A stretch of 64,000 bases of DNA, from the NCBI RefSeq assembly GCF_019457475.1, contig NZ_CP080413.1, positions 3,348,001-3,412,000 on the forward strand, read 5' to 3'. Below, one piece after another: positions 20,222 through 30,351 of the stretch. The notes beneath the pieces were generated by a model. The model worked only from the letters and a program-made list of their open reading frames with translations, searched no databases and had not been told where the DNA came from. The DNA is from Shewanella acanthi. GTDB lineage: Bacteria > Pseudomonadota > Gammaproteobacteria > Enterobacterales > Shewanellaceae. The position numbers and the translations under genes are program-made. How positions within the stretch are numbered: the stretch's first letter is position 1; each line of letters begins with the position of its first letter.

Positions 20222-22315
20222 TTACTTCTTAGCTTCAGCAGCTTTACGCTCTTTAACTTGCTCAACAACTTTGTCCGAAACGCTGTTTGGACATGGGCTG
20301 TAGTGTGAGAACTCCATAGAGAACTGACCACGGCCTGAAGTCATAGTACGCAGAGTACCGATGTAACCAAACATTTCTGATAACGGTACGTCAGCTTTAA
20401 CGCGAACACCAGTTACACCAGCAACTTGGTCTTTGATCATGCCGCGACGACGGTTTAAGTCACCGATTACGTCACCCACGTTGTCTTCTGGGCTGAACAC
20501 GTCAACTTTCATGATTGGCTCAAGCAGTTGTGGTTTAGCTTTAGCAATAGATTGACGGAATGCCGCTTTAGCAGCGATTTCGAACGCGATTGCTGAAGAG
20601 TCAACTGCGTGGTAAGCACCGTCAGTCAGTTCGAACTCAACGTCTAACACTGGGAAGCCAGCGATAGTACCAGTGTTCATCATGCTCGCGAAGCCTTTCT
20701 CAACTGCTGGCCAGTATTCCTTAGGAACGTTACCACCAACAACTGAAGACTTGAACACGAAGCCAGAGTTTGGCTCACCTGGGCGGATAATGTATTCGAT
20801 CTTACCGAATTGACCAGAACCACCAGATTGTTTCTTGTGGGTGTATTGGTCTTCAACCATTTGAGTAATGGTTTCACGGTATGCTACTTGTGGTTCACCC
20901 ACGATCAGCTCAACACCGTAAGTACGCTTCAGGATGTCCACTTTAATGTCTAAGTGCAGTTCACCCATACCTTTAAGGATGGTTTCACCTGAATCTTCGT
21001 CAGTTTCTACGCGGAATGATGGATCTTCTGCGATCATCTTACCGATAGCGATAGCCATCTTCTCGCTGCCGCCCTTGTCTTTTGGCGCAACTGCGATAGA
21101 AATTACTGGCTCTGGGAACACCATCGCTTCAAGCGTAACTGGGTTCTTCACGTCACACAGAGTGTGACCAGTTTGTACGTTCTTCATACCAACGATAGCG
21201 ATAATGTCACCAGCTTCAGCCGATTCAATTTCGATACGATCGTTTGCATACATTTCGCACATACGGCCGATACGCTCAGTCTTACCAGTTGCACTGTTAA
21301 GAATGGTGTCACCTTTCTTCAGGCGGCCAGCATAGATACGTACGAAGGTCAGGGCGCCGAAACGGTCGTCCATGATCTTGAACGCTAATGCTTTTAAGGT
21401 TTCGTCAGCAGAAACGATAGCGTATTCGCCAGTTTCGTTACCTTCTTCGTCAGTTAAAGGTTGTGGGTCAACTTCGTTTGGCGCAGGCAGGTAATCAACC
21501 ACTGCGTCTAGAACCAGTTGCATACCTTTGTTCTTGAATGCAGAACCACAGAATGTTGGGAAGAATGCTAGTTCACGAGTACCTTTACGGATACAACGCT
21601 TCAGGTCATCGATAGATGGCTCTTCGCCTTCCATGTACGCTTCCATCAGCTCATCGTCTTGCTCAACAGCAGTTTCAATCAGCATTTCACGGTATTCTTC
21701 AACTAAGTCAACCATGTCAGCAGGAACGTCTTGTACTTCGAAGTTTTCTGGTAAGCCAGTGTTGTCCCACACGTAAGCTTTACGAGTTAACAGGTCAACA
21801 ACACCAGTGAATTCGTCTTCGATACCGATTGGCAGAACCATAACCAGTGGGTTAGCAGCCAGAACGTCTTTAGTTTGCTTAACAACGCGTAAGAAGTCAG
21901 CACCCATACGGTCTAACTTGTTTACGAAGATGATACGAGCAACTTCAGATTCGTTAGCATAGCGCCAGTTGGTTTCTGATTGTGGCTCAACACCACCAGA
22001 ACCACAGAATACAGCGATACCGCCGTCAAGAACCTTCAGAGAACGGTAAACTTCAACGGTGAAGTCAACGTGTCCAGGGGTATCAATAACGTTGAAACGG
22101 TGATCTTTCCAGAAGCAGGTTACAGCTGCTGATTGAATGGTAATACCGCGCTCAGCTTCCTGAACCATGAAGTCAGTTGTTGATTCACCATCGTGAACTT
22201 CACCGATCTTATGGATTTTACCGGTTAGCTTAAGAATACGCTCGGTGGTCGTGGTTTTACCCGCGTCAACGTGAGCGAAGATACCAATGTTTCTGTATTT
22301 GGATAATTCGGTCAT
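20222..22315 (-). CDS. fusA2: Elongation factor G, second copy
   Basis: A 697-residue translational GTPase, close to the usual EF-G length. The G1 motif [10 protein letters not shown]3 DTPGHVDF and G4 NKLDRMGAD are intact, followed by EF-G domains II to V. Shewanella genomes normally carry another EF-G gene in the str operon with rpsL, rpsG and tufA; this copy stands alone with its own terminator, so it is read as the paralogue (annotated fusB or EF-G2 in relatives). Paralogues can share translocation and ribosome-recycling roles. Codon use looks strongly biased towards preferred codons, suggesting substantial expression. The ATG at 22315 has a weak AAAG upstream. Confidence 0.93.
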   Translation of the reverse strand: MTELSKYRNIGIFAHVDAGKTTTTERILKLTGKIHKIGEVHDGESTTDFMVQEAERGITIQSAAVTCFWKDHRFNVIDTPGHVDFTVEVYRSLKVLDGGIAVFCGSGGVEPQSETNWRYANESEVARIIFVNKLDRMGADFLRVVKQTKDVLAANPLVMVLPIGIEDEFTGVVDLLTRKAYVWDNTGLPENFEVQDVPADMVDLVEEYREMLIETAVEQDDELMEAYMEGEEPSIDDLKRCIRKGTRELAFFPTFCGSAFKNKGMQLVLDAVVDYLPAPNEVDPQPLTDEEGNETGEYAIVSADETLKALAFKIMDDRFGALTFVRIYAGRLKKGDTILNSATGKTERIGRMCEMYANDRIEIESAEAGDIIAIVGMKNVQTGHTLCDVKNPVTLEAMVFPEPVISIAVAPKDKGGSEKMAIAIGKMIAEDPSFRVETDEDSGETILKGMGELHLDIKVDILKRTYGVELIVGEPQVAYRETITQMVEDQYTHKKQSGGSGQFGKIEYIIRPGEPNSGFVFKSSVVGGNVPKEYWPAVEKGFASMMNTGTIAGFPVLDVEFELTDGAYHAVDSSAIAFEIAAKAAFRQSIAKAKPQLLEPIMKVDVFSPEDNVGDVIGDLNRRRGMIKDQVAGVTGVRVKADVPLSEMFGYIGTLRTMTSGRGQFSMEFSHYSPCPNSVSDKVVEQVKERKAAEAKK

Positions 22316-22753
22316 GATTCAACTTTAATGATTAGTTTAAGAAGTAGACGGAGTATGCGACAAACAACCGACACACCGCACATCAGATTTAAGGCGCATA
22401 TTGTAAATTGGAACCCAGCTATGCGCAAATGGCTCTTGCAATTTTTCACGATAAAGTCGCGTAAAAATCGCTAAAAAAATGTAGAAAAATACACAAAAAC
22501 AACAAAATAAATTACTTAGGCTTATTTTTCATACATTTAATAAATTTTTGCAAAATACAAATAATTTCTCGGATATTGAATTTTTTGTGACGGTGATAAC
22601 CTCTTTCATTGCATCAAATGGCGAAGCTTTAGGCAAAAATCCTCACTTCAGACTGCTACTCGGCCCTTAAAAATCACAAAATCCTTAAATTTCACAGCCT
22701 AAGCACAATAACAACTGACTGCTCATCAGTGACGCGTCAATAAGGTCAACCGA
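22316..22753. other. AT-rich intergenic region upstream of the EF-G paralogue
   Basis: 438 bases between the EF-G gene start and the end of the GGDEF gene, both on the minus strand. The part at 22440-22600 is markedly A+T rich with long A runs and probably carries the EF-G promoter with upstream AT elements. No ORF, RNA gene or clear terminator of the GGDEF gene was found. Confidence 0.5.
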
Positions 22754-24205
22754 CTAATTATGGCTGTCATCGATATAAATCCGGTTTCGCCCCAAGGATT
22801 TAGCTTGATACAGCGCTTTATCGGCTCGTTCAAAACAAGACTGCATTGGCTCATCATCACCAAGCTGGGCGATACCAAAGCTGCAGGTCAATTTGATCTC
22901 ACCACTAAAGTGACATTCTGCAATCACTTGGGTGATACGCTCACAAAGTGCGGTCCCCGCATTGAGGGAGGTGTGCCTACACAAAATGACAAATTCCTCC
23001 CCGCCCCAACGGGCAACCACATCGGTCTCACGAACCACCTGCTGCAATAAATGGGACAATTCCATCAGGATCTTATCCCCCATGGCATGGCCTAGGTTAT
23101 CGTTGATCTGCTTAAAGTAATCGATATCGAGGATGATGAGGCAGGTACTGTCATCTTGGGTTTCACTCCTAAGGTCTTCTGTAATCTGACGGTTGAAATA
23201 GTGCCGATTGTAGAGTTTAGTGAGTGGATCATGATTGGATAAAAACTCCAGCTCAGCATTAGTTGTAACCAATTGCTGGCGCAGCGCCTCGAGCTGCTCA
23301 TTTTTGCCTGTGAGTCGCCTATTGTACTGACTCACGAGGTAAGTTCGACTTAGCAGTAAAAACACAATGAGCAGTGTTACGGCAATCACTTGATATATAA
23401 GCTGATAATTAGTTTCGTCGATAATGGCCACATTGTTCCATTTTTGATAAATCTTGATCCGCTCTAACTCTTCGACATTATCCAGCACTTGGTTAATCAG
23501 CGGCAGCAGCTCTTCACTACCCGCAGTAACCCCAACTCGTAATTCATCCTCTGGCCCGCCCCAACCGGCAATTTTGAGATGATTAAAGCCCGTTTGTTGA
23601 ATATAGGCATTCACAGAGAACATTGAGCCCACAAACAGTGAAGCGCGTTTATCGAGCACAGCCTCAAGCCCCTCAGGCTCATTATCTACCTCAAGCGTTT
23701 GCACTCCGGGATAGTACTGCTGCACATATTCATCCAGTCGGTAGCCCTTTGGCACGGCTAAGGTTCGCGAACCAATATTTTCAAAGCCCTGCAAAAAGGG
23801 TTGATCCTTCAATGACACCAGCACATTGGGGGAGCGAAAGTACACATGGCTGAATCTAAGATACTCTTCCCGTGAGGCGGTTTGATTGAGGAGCGGGGTT
23901 AAATCGCAGCGACCCGTTTGCAGAAAACTTAGGGTTTCCGACCAGGATGTGGTTGGCACCAAATTGAATCTTAACGGGGAATGGGCTTCGATGTATTGAA
24001 TGTAATCAGAGGATATGCCCACATGCTGGCCATCGCGTATCGCCTCATAGGGTAACCAATCAGGGTCGACGCAGTAACGAATTGATGTCGTGATAGTGGC
24101 GGGCTGATCTTCACTGGAATGGTAGTAGATAGACGCCAATCGTTCGGCATTCGCCACTAAAGGGAGGCAAAAACAAAGTAGGATGACACTGGCATAACGT
24201 CCCAT
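22754..24205 (-). CDS. Membrane diguanylate cyclase with periplasmic solute-binding sensor
   Basis: A 483-residue protein with a cleavable signal (ends LVANA), a periplasmic amino-acid-binding-protein-like (SBP_bac_3) domain at about 40-255, one membrane helix at about 265-285, a coiled-coil linker and a C-terminal GGDEF domain. The active-site motif is GGEEF, which is functional in known cyclases, and an inhibitory I-site RETD precedes it at the standard distance, so the enzyme should make cyclic di-GMP with product inhibition. It would convert binding of a small solute, perhaps an amino acid, into c-di-GMP. The gene appears monocistronic. Confidence 0.92.
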   Translation of the reverse strand: MGRYASVILLCFCLPLVANAERLASIYYHSSEDQPATITTSIRYCVDPDWLPYEAIRDGQHVGISSDYIQYIEAHSPLRFNLVPTTSWSETLSFLQTGRCDLTPLLNQTASREEYLRFSHVYFRSPNVLVSLKDQPFLQGFENIGSRTLAVPKGYRLDEYVQQYYPGVQTLEVDNEPEGLEAVLDKRASLFVGSMFSVNAYIQQTGFNHLKIAGWGGPEDELRVGVTAGSEELLPLINQVLDNVEELERIKIYQKWNNVAIIDETNYQLIYQVIAVTLLIVFLLLSRTYLVSQYNRRLTGKNEQLEALRQQLVTTNAELEFLSNHDPLTKLYNRHYFNRQITEDLRSETQDDSTCLIILDIDYFKQINDNLGHAMGDKILMELSHLLQQVVRETDVVARWGGEEFVILCRHTSLNAGTALCERITQVIAECHFSGEIKLTCSFGIAQLGDDEPMQSCFERADKALYQAKSLGRNRIYIDDSHN

Positions 24206-24362
24206 TACCTTCCCTGAGTGAAAATAAATCCGATTTAGATTGGTTTAAAAGTGTACATTTTATATCCAAACTTTACCAATTAACCTTAATTAGTTAAGGG
24301 GTAAGTGAACTAATAATACAATGCCAATCAACATTGCTTTGCACTGAGAAACTTTTAAAACA

Positions 24363-24393
24363 TAAAAAAATCCCCGCCATTGGCGGGGATTTT
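24363..24393. terminator. Terminator of the AccADCB-type gene
   Basis: ATCCCCGCC and GGCGGGGAT form a 9-bp GC-rich stem around a 3-base loop, with an A7 run on the left that becomes T7 on the minus strand, matching the gene that ends at 24431. Confidence 0.88.
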
Positions 24394-24430
24394 CAGTAGA
24401 ACGACTCAGTTATCAGCTATGGCTGAATGA

Positions 24431-27400
24431 TTAGTCTTCAATCGGTGAAACCACAAACAGCAGGTCACCTTGAGATACTTGCTGACCATTACTGTTGAGG
24501 ATACGTTCGATACGGTATTTCTTATCTTCTGGGTACAGTACTGCACCTTGACGGTTGAAGCCCGCTAAGTTCACTTGCGAGAACATCTTCATGGCTTCAG
24601 TTAACGCCAGCGTTTGATCCGCAGTCACGATATCACCTTCTTTCACGAAGTCAGGCTCGCCTGGTGCTGGAGAGGTATAGAAGATACCCGCGCCTTGGGC
24701 CAGTACTTTCAGCTCGTTACTCTCACCAACACGCAGTGATTCAGTATCTACGCCAACGGTTTCAGCGGCAGCTTCCATTTCAGCGATTAACGCTGGAATG
24801 TCTAACTCAGCCATAAAGCGCGGCAGGTAGTTAGTGTCGTAGACGCCTTCTTTGAAGGTACCGTCACTTAAAATCAGCTTCAGTAATGGGATGTTAGTTG
24901 CAATACCCTTCAGCACTACACTGTCTAAATAAGCGTGCAGTTTCGCGATAACATCTTCACGGTTTTCACCGCGCATAATCACCTGGGCGATTAAGCTGTC
25001 GTAGTAAGGTGAGACTTCTTTACCTTCGGCAGCGATTGAGATGATTTCCACATCGGGATGATCTGGGAACACACACTCAGTGATCTTGCCTGGGTTTGGT
25101 ACCAGTTGCAGTACGCCTTGGCTATCGAGCGCCGCTTTCTCAGCAGTCACACGCACTTCCATTGCGTAACCGATTTCCTTCGGTTCCAAATGCTCGATTG
25201 AACGGCCCGCAGCAATATCAAACTGGGCGCTCACGATATCGATACCCGAAGTCGCTTCCGTTACTGGATGCTCTACCTGCAGACGCGTGTTCATTTCCAT
25301 GAAGTACACTTCGTTCGCATCGAGGTTGTAGATAAACTCTACCGTACCTGCACCCATGTAATCGGTCGCATCACCTAGTGCACGGGTATAATCCAGCACT
25401 TGTTTCTTCAGTTCATCCGGCAGCATGGTTGAGCCAGATTCTTCAACCACTTTTTGGTTGTTACGTTGAACCGAACAGTCACGTAAACCTAATACCTTGG
25501 CATTACCAAACTTGTCACGGAGTAACTGCACTTCGATATGACGCAATGACGTCACATATTTCTCTAAGTACAGGTCACCGTTACCAAAGGCCGCAGCCGC
25601 TTCGGTAGAGGTTTTTTGGAATAAACCAATCATATCCTCAGGACGTTTAACGACCTGGATACCTTTACCGCCACCACCTTGTACCGCTTTAAGCAGCACT
25701 GGGTAACCGATTTCGCTCGCCACGTTCACCGCTTGCTCAGCGTTTGACAGAATACCGTGTGAACCAGGAACCACAGGTACGTTTTGGCCCTGTGATGTCT
25801 TAATCGCGTTAGACTTGTTACCCATAGTCGTCATCGAATGCACGCTAGGACCAACGAAGTTAACCCCATTATTCACACACAATGCAGCAAACTGTGGACT
25901 TTCAGACAGGAAGCCGATACCTGGGTGTAGTGCGTCAACTTGCTCGTATTCGGCAACTTTCAGTACTGAGTAAGCGTTCAAATAACTTTCGTCTGAGGTG
26001 TTACCACCTAAACAGACTAACTTGTCAGACTCTTTCAGCATGTCAGCAGGCACCGCTGTCATATCTGGATCTGACGCCACCAACACCACGTTGATGTCGT
26101 TGTCGTGGGCCTTACGGATCAGTTTCACCGCAGTACAACCACGGGCGTGAACCAGTACCTTGTTGATTGGCTTCATTAGCTGACGTGGGTCGTTCTGTAC
26201 GATCACATCATCTTCAACCGTCGCTTCAACCACTAGGGTAGACAATGCGTTGATGATAACGTCATTGATCTTAGCCGTTGGCATTGGCATTAAAGGATCG
26301 ATGCTCGCTAATTGCGAATCTAAAGTTTCGCTGAATGGGTTGTGGACTAGGCCCGCCATTGCACCTGGCACTTTAGACAGGTAGTTAGACAGCGTCGACG
26401 TCGAAGGCAAGTACGCTGGTACCACCATTTGACCCGCGAACGGCATGTTAGTACCCGACAGGTAATAGGTTTGCACTAATGGGTGAGTCACGAAACTCGC
26501 CTGTGCACCACCGGTACAGTCACCAAAACCGAACATCAGTACTGGCAGCTCGTTGTCACGGATGAAACGGGTAATACGGTCGTTCACAACCGCCATAGAG
26601 AAGAGTGCAGCCGCACCTTCTTTAGTTTGCATACCGCCTGAGCTGATAAAGCAAACCACTGGCAATTTACGCTTAGCACACTCGATTAACAGCGCAGAGA
26701 ACTTCTCGGCACTCGCCATATCGAAGGCACCCGCTTGGAATGCCGTGTTAGACACAGCCACACCCACACGGACTTTTTGACCATTTTCGGTAAAGTCAGC
26801 GATACCTGTGATCAAACCACAAGGACGAATACCTTTCTCTAACGCATCTTCGATTGATAAACGGAAACCAGGGAAATTCAGCAGGTTAGCTGACATCTTA
26901 TCGCTGTTGATTTCATCGAAGTGAGTGAAGAATTGCTTAATGACGTTTTCCCAAGTCATCTTGCCGGTACGCTTCTCGTCACGGAGTACTTTCTGGATCA
27001 GTAAGTCTTGATAACCCATAGTTAAGCGGTTCCAGAAGTCCTTACGACGACCGATACGCACAGGGTTAATCGCGCCAGTGTACTTGCTGTTATCGCTTTC
27101 ACTGTCGAAGTATTCAGGCAGTAAACGCTCGAAGAAGTAGGTCAGGATAACGAACAGACTGTCGTTAAGCTGCGGGAAACCCACGCTCTTCCATTGCTCT
27201 ACACGCACCAATAAATCGGCACGGTTAGATTGACCCATAAAGTACTTCAGCCACTTGTAGAACTTGGCCTTGTCGTTAGCGGTATCTTGAGTAGACAGCG
27301 CAGTATCAATCGACTTGTGCAGCAGATTGTTCACTGAGTTGCGAGATAAGCTCTTAGACATCATGGCTTCTTTCGCGATAGACGCTAGGCTGCCCACAAC

Positions 27401-28984
27401 GTTGTCGTAAAGTGAGTTGAAGATCAGGATGTTATGGCATTGCCAAATAAAATCTTCACGCAGCTCATCGTTAACAACCACATCGAGCACAGTCAGTTGA
27501 TTCAGTTCAGGCCATTTAGCTTGAGTTACAGACTTTGGCAGATTTTCAAGGTGCTGGATTAAGCCCTTGAAGTTGTTTGCCGCGTTGCTCTTCCAGCGGT
27601 GATATAAAGACCAACCGATGTTAAATAACAGCGCCTTACGTGCTTTTTTGTAGTTCTCTTTTGGCTCACCCAAAATCAATCGCGTCAGCATGTTACGCTC
27701 GGTAGAGACCTCATCGCGCTTAGCAATAAAGTTCGCCCACAGCTTGTTTAGATCTTCATCGTAAACCAGCTTATCAGGGCTTGATAACCAAGCTTGGAAA
27801 ACACGGTCCTGCTCTTGCTGGATACGCGCTAACAAGTCACCTTCAGGCACGCTAACACGTGACAGACGTCCGTATTGCTCCTGAGAGATTGAATGGATGC
27901 GGCTACGCAGCGTTAAATAACGCAGGTAACGGTAGGCGCTACCGAATAAGTTGTGGTGGTTAGTTGGGCTGTTAGCTACCGCTAATTCCGCGTTTAACTC
28001 AAGCGCCATCAGGTTTTTTGATGGATTTAAGAAACGGGTTAAGCTGCGGTCATAATGCTCACGTAAATCTTTAGATTCACGCACAAAGTTCATTGCTGCA
28101 CGTTCAACAGCCTCGATAGAGCTGATGATAGCGCGGCGCAAATTGTGTTGACGCTCATCGCGGTCACTCGGAGAGAAATCGATGATACCGTCGATACAAC
28201 CTGCTGTGTAAAGCTCTTCTGGAGACACACCAACAGACTTAGCACATTCCTGCCATGACAGATTGTACTTGCGGGCGATGCTTTGCAGACCCTGTGGTTG
28301 AATGGTGTTGAAAATACCATCGCGTAGGGATAACAGGATGTTAGCCGCCGCTAATGGAATCGCGCCGCCCGAGTAACCCGCACCGATAACAATACCTACT
28401 GTAGGTACGTCAACGTTGGCACTCTCGGCAATCGCTTTAGAAATAGAGTGAGCTTGGTTTTGGCTGTTAGCCACTTCGCCCGCATCGGCCCCTGGGGTGT
28501 CGATGAGGTAGATAATAGGCATAGACAATTCGGCAAAATGACGAATCGCTTTACAGGCCGCATAATGGTGTTCTGGCATCCAAGCGCCGTTAGAGGTCGT
28601 ACGCTCTTGAGCGATAAAACCGACGCGACGGGTGCGAGTACCGAAATTCAATTCAACTTCGGCGCTATAGAAAGAGCCCAAGTGAGTTTCGGTGATTAAA
28701 CGTCCTTTTAAATCGGCGATAATGCGCTTAGCGCCAGGACGACCTTTATCTTGGGTCGGCTGGATAACTTTAGCGACGTATCCGTCGACATCTAACGATG
28801 CTAAATCCTTCAGGTTTGCCTGAATGGCGTCATCGTTTAACAGACCTTTAATTTCGTCTGATAGGCTCTGTTTGCTGTGCTTAGGAAACAGCGAAAAATC
28901 TTTTGCCAAATGCTCGGCTTGTAAAAAAAGCGGATCGGGCGTTTGGGCTTGAGTCGTGTGTTTGGGCTGATTATTGCTGGTCAT
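24431..28984 (-). CDS. Fused acyl/acetyl-CoA carboxylase-like enzyme (CT-alpha, CT-beta, biotin carboxylase, biotinyl)
   Basis: A 1517-residue single chain. It contains an AccA-like carboxyltransferase part (about 60-320; DTPGADAG and GAGYSGGAIPLA), a helical region without recognised domain (330-680), an AccD-like part (690-960; SSGGMQTKEG, no zinc-ribbon cysteines), a biotin carboxylase (about 985-1430; glycine-rich VQGGGGKGIQ, then EMNTRLQVEHPVTE) and a C-terminal biotinyl domain with the biotin Lys in EAMKM. Related Shewanella proteins are annotated accADBC. A standard four-gene acetyl-CoA carboxylase is presumably elsewhere, so this may be a second enzyme with another acyl-CoA substrate (inference). 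ATG 28984 follows AGAGGA at seven bases. A LysR gene is divergent. Confidence 0.9.
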   Translation of the reverse strand: MTSNNQPKHTTQAQTPDPLFLQAEHLAKDFSLFPKHSKQSLSDEIKGLLNDDAIQANLKDLASLDVDGYVAKVIQPTQDKGRPGAKRIIADLKGRLITETHLGSFYSAEVELNFGTRTRRVGFIAQERTTSNGAWMPEHHYAACKAIRHFAELSMPIIYLIDTPGADAGEVANSQNQAHSISKAIAESANVDVPTVGIVIGAGYSGGAIPLAAANILLSLRDGIFNTIQPQGLQSIARKYNLSWQECAKSVGVSPEELYTAGCIDGIIDFSPSDRDERQHNLRRAIISSIEAVERAAMNFVRESKDLREHYDRSLTRFLNPSKNLMALELNAELAVANSPTNHHNLFGSAYRYLRYLTLRSRIHSISQEQYGRLSRVSVPEGDLLARIQQEQDRVFQAWLSSPDKLVYDEDLNKLWANFIAKRDEVSTERNMLTRLILGEPKENYKKARKALLFNIGWSLYHRWKSNAANNFKGLIQHLENLPKSVTQAKWPELNQLTVLDVVVNDELREDFIWQCHNILIFNSLYDNVVGSLASIAKEAMMSKSLSRNSVNNLLHKSIDTALSTQDTANDKAKFYKWLKYFMGQSNRADLLVRVEQWKSVGFPQLNDSLFVILTYFFERLLPEYFDSESDNSKYTGAINPVRIGRRKDFWNRLTMGYQDLLIQKVLRDEKRTGKMTWENVIKQFFTHFDEINSDKMSANLLNFPGFRLSIEDALEKGIRPCGLITGIADFTENGQKVRVGVAVSNTAFQAGAFDMASAEKFSALLIECAKRKLPVVCFISSGGMQTKEGAAALFSMAVVNDRITRFIRDNELPVLMFGFGDCTGGAQASFVTHPLVQTYYLSGTNMPFAGQMVVPAYLPSTSTLSNYLSKVPGAMAGLVHNPFSETLDSQLASIDPLMPMPTAKINDVIINALSTLVVEATVEDDVIVQNDPRQLMKPINKVLVHARGCTAVKLIRKAHDNDINVVLVASDPDMTAVPADMLKESDKLVCLGGNTSDESYLNAYSVLKVAEYEQVDALHPGIGFLSESPQFAALCVNNGVNFVGPSVHSMTTMGNKSNAIKTSQGQNVPVVPGSHGILSNAEQAVNVASEIGYPVLLKAVQGGGGKGIQVVKRPEDMIGLFQKTSTEAAAAFGNGDLYLEKYVTSLRHIEVQLLRDKFGNAKVLGLRDCSVQRNNQKVVEESGSTMLPDELKKQVLDYTRALGDATDYMGAGTVEFIYNLDANEVYFMEMNTRLQVEHPVTEATSGIDIVSAQFDIAAGRSIEHLEPKEIGYAMEVRVTAEKAALDSQGVLQLVPNPGKITECVFPDHPDVEIISIAAEGKEVSPYYDSLIAQVIMRGENREDVIAKLHAYLDSVVLKGIATNIPLLKLILSDGTFKEGVYDTNYLPRFMAELDIPALIAEMEAAAETVGVDTESLRVGESNELKVLAQGAGIFYTSPAPGEPDFVKEGDIVTADQTLALTEAMKMFSQVNLAGFNRQGAVLYPEDKKYRIERILNSNGQQVSQGDLLFVVSPIED

Positions 28985-29106
28985 CAAAAGATCCTCTGCT
29001 TTAGCCTCTGAAAATTTTTAGCCAATAAATATAGCTTTGTTATCGCGTCAAATGCCATTAAACTGCGCAAGACGCTATGTTCCAAATATGAGACAGTGGG
29101 AAAAAC

Positions 29107-30018
29107 ATGCCAGATTTAAACGGTATGATGCTCTTTGCAGCGGTAGTTCGAGCCAAGGGATTCTCCCAGGCAGCCCGGGAAACCGGCCATCCAAAATCCA
29201 CCATTAGTCGCAAGATCGCGCAGCTCGAAGAGGAGCTTGGAGTAAGATTATTACAGCGCGACACCCGCAATTTGAGCCTCACCCAAGTGGGGGCACTTTT
29301 TTACCAACACTGTGATTCCATTCGCAATGAGGTAGAAGCGGCTAAGGCTGTGATTGAGAGTACTCACGAAGACGTAGCGGGCTCACTTAGAATCGCGATT
29401 CCGGTGTCATTTAGCCAAGAATTAATCGCTAACCTCTGTAGCGGATTCATGCGTTTATATCCCAATGTCGAATTAGATGTCCAGTTTACTGACAATGATA
29501 TTGGTTTGGTGGGCGAAGGATATGACATCGCTATCAAATATGGCCCATTGCAATCCTCAGACTTAGTGGCAAGACTGCTGTTTGAGCGTCAGCCAATTCT
29601 GGTTGCCAGCCCTGGTTATCTAAAGCTACGTGGCACCCCCGCCACGCCTAAAGAACTCAGTGAACACAGTGGGATTTTACTCGGTACCTCACGTTCGGCA
29701 CCTATCTGGCCGCTAGGCAAGGGGGCACGAAAAACCATGGTAAACTTCCAACGTAAGGTGCGGGTGAATAGTCCGATAATGGTGAAGCAACTCGCCATCG
29801 ACGATTTTGGTATTGCTCTACTTTCCAATTCAGCCTGTAAAAACGAGCTTGCTAACGGCCAACTTGTGCCAATTTTGCAGGAATGGCCGATTGAGCCCTT
29901 TAAGGTCTATGGGGTGTATTCGAGCCGCCGCCAATTAGCGACCAACATTAGCGCCTTCCTCGACTTCTTTGTAAAACGCTTTAGTAGCCAAGAAAGCCTC
30001 CAATCCTTAATGGGTTAA
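29107..30018 (+). CDS. LysR-family transcriptional regulator
   Basis: A 303-residue regulator with an N-terminal winged helix-turn-helix (about 4-62; KGFSQAARETGHPKSTISRKIAQLE) and a C-terminal co-inducer domain of the periplasmic-binding fold. It resembles the CrgA/DsdC-like LysR subgroup. It is divergent from the fused carboxylase gene with 122 bases between the two starts, the classic arrangement for a LysR protein controlling its neighbour. The target and inducer are inference only. GGGAAA precedes the ATG. Confidence 0.9.
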   Translation: MPDLNGMMLFAAVVRAKGFSQAARETGHPKSTISRKIAQLEEELGVRLLQRDTRNLSLTQVGALFYQHCDSIRNEVEAAKAVIESTHEDVAGSLRIAIPVSFSQELIANLCSGFMRLYPNVELDVQFTDNDIGLVGEGYDIAIKYGPLQSSDLVARLLFERQPILVASPGYLKLRGTPATPKELSEHSGILLGTSRSAPIWPLGKGARKTMVNFQRKVRVNSPIMVKQLAIDDFGIALLSNSACKNELANGQLVPILQEWPIEPFKVYGVYSSRRQLATNISAFLDFFVKRFSSQESLQSLMG

Positions 30019-30351
30019 CCCTATTAAAGGATTGAGTTTTTAAGCTGCCCCAATCTTTTACGCTTTGGCCAGAAAAATCTGGCCGAAAGGTGCGAGTCCT
30101 ATTCAAATCTCCATCGCACTAACCACTCTCTTTACCCAAACCGCTCCTGACTAATTATTCAAAAGATCAATAAGTTCCTCGAATCACAGGGGCTAAACTC
30201 TTATACTCAAACCATCGATGCTCATTTTTTGGCTCCTATTTTCGGCAGAAAAGTGGAATGGTGTAATCCCTTGAGCAACATTGGCTATGCACGCCGCCCT
30301 TAGGAGTCCCCCCATTACGGGAATAACAGATTAAAATAAAAGGAAATTAGC
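30019..30351. other. Intergenic region between the LysR gene and the pyroglutamyl-peptidase-like gene
   Basis: 333 bases holding the hairpin above and the promoter region of the next gene. No ORF or RNA gene was recognised. Confidence 0.5.
30063..30089 (+). terminator. Hairpin after the LysR gene
   Basis: CTTTGGCCAGA pairs with TCTGGCC-G-AAAG (11 bp with one bulged G, AAAA loop), 45 bases after the LysR stop. No T-run follows, so it may be an RNA-stabilising 3-prime hairpin rather than an intrinsic terminator. Confidence 0.4.

Noticed and set aside
24800..28700. Several open frames of 70-85 codons opposite the fused carboxylase gene
   Set aside because: They lie fully within a conserved gene on the other strand, lack ribosome sites and show no recognisable domains.
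30063..30089. Small RNA gene in the hairpin after the LysR gene
   Set aside because: No promoter or T-run terminator goes with it; a 3-prime untranslated hairpin is simpler.
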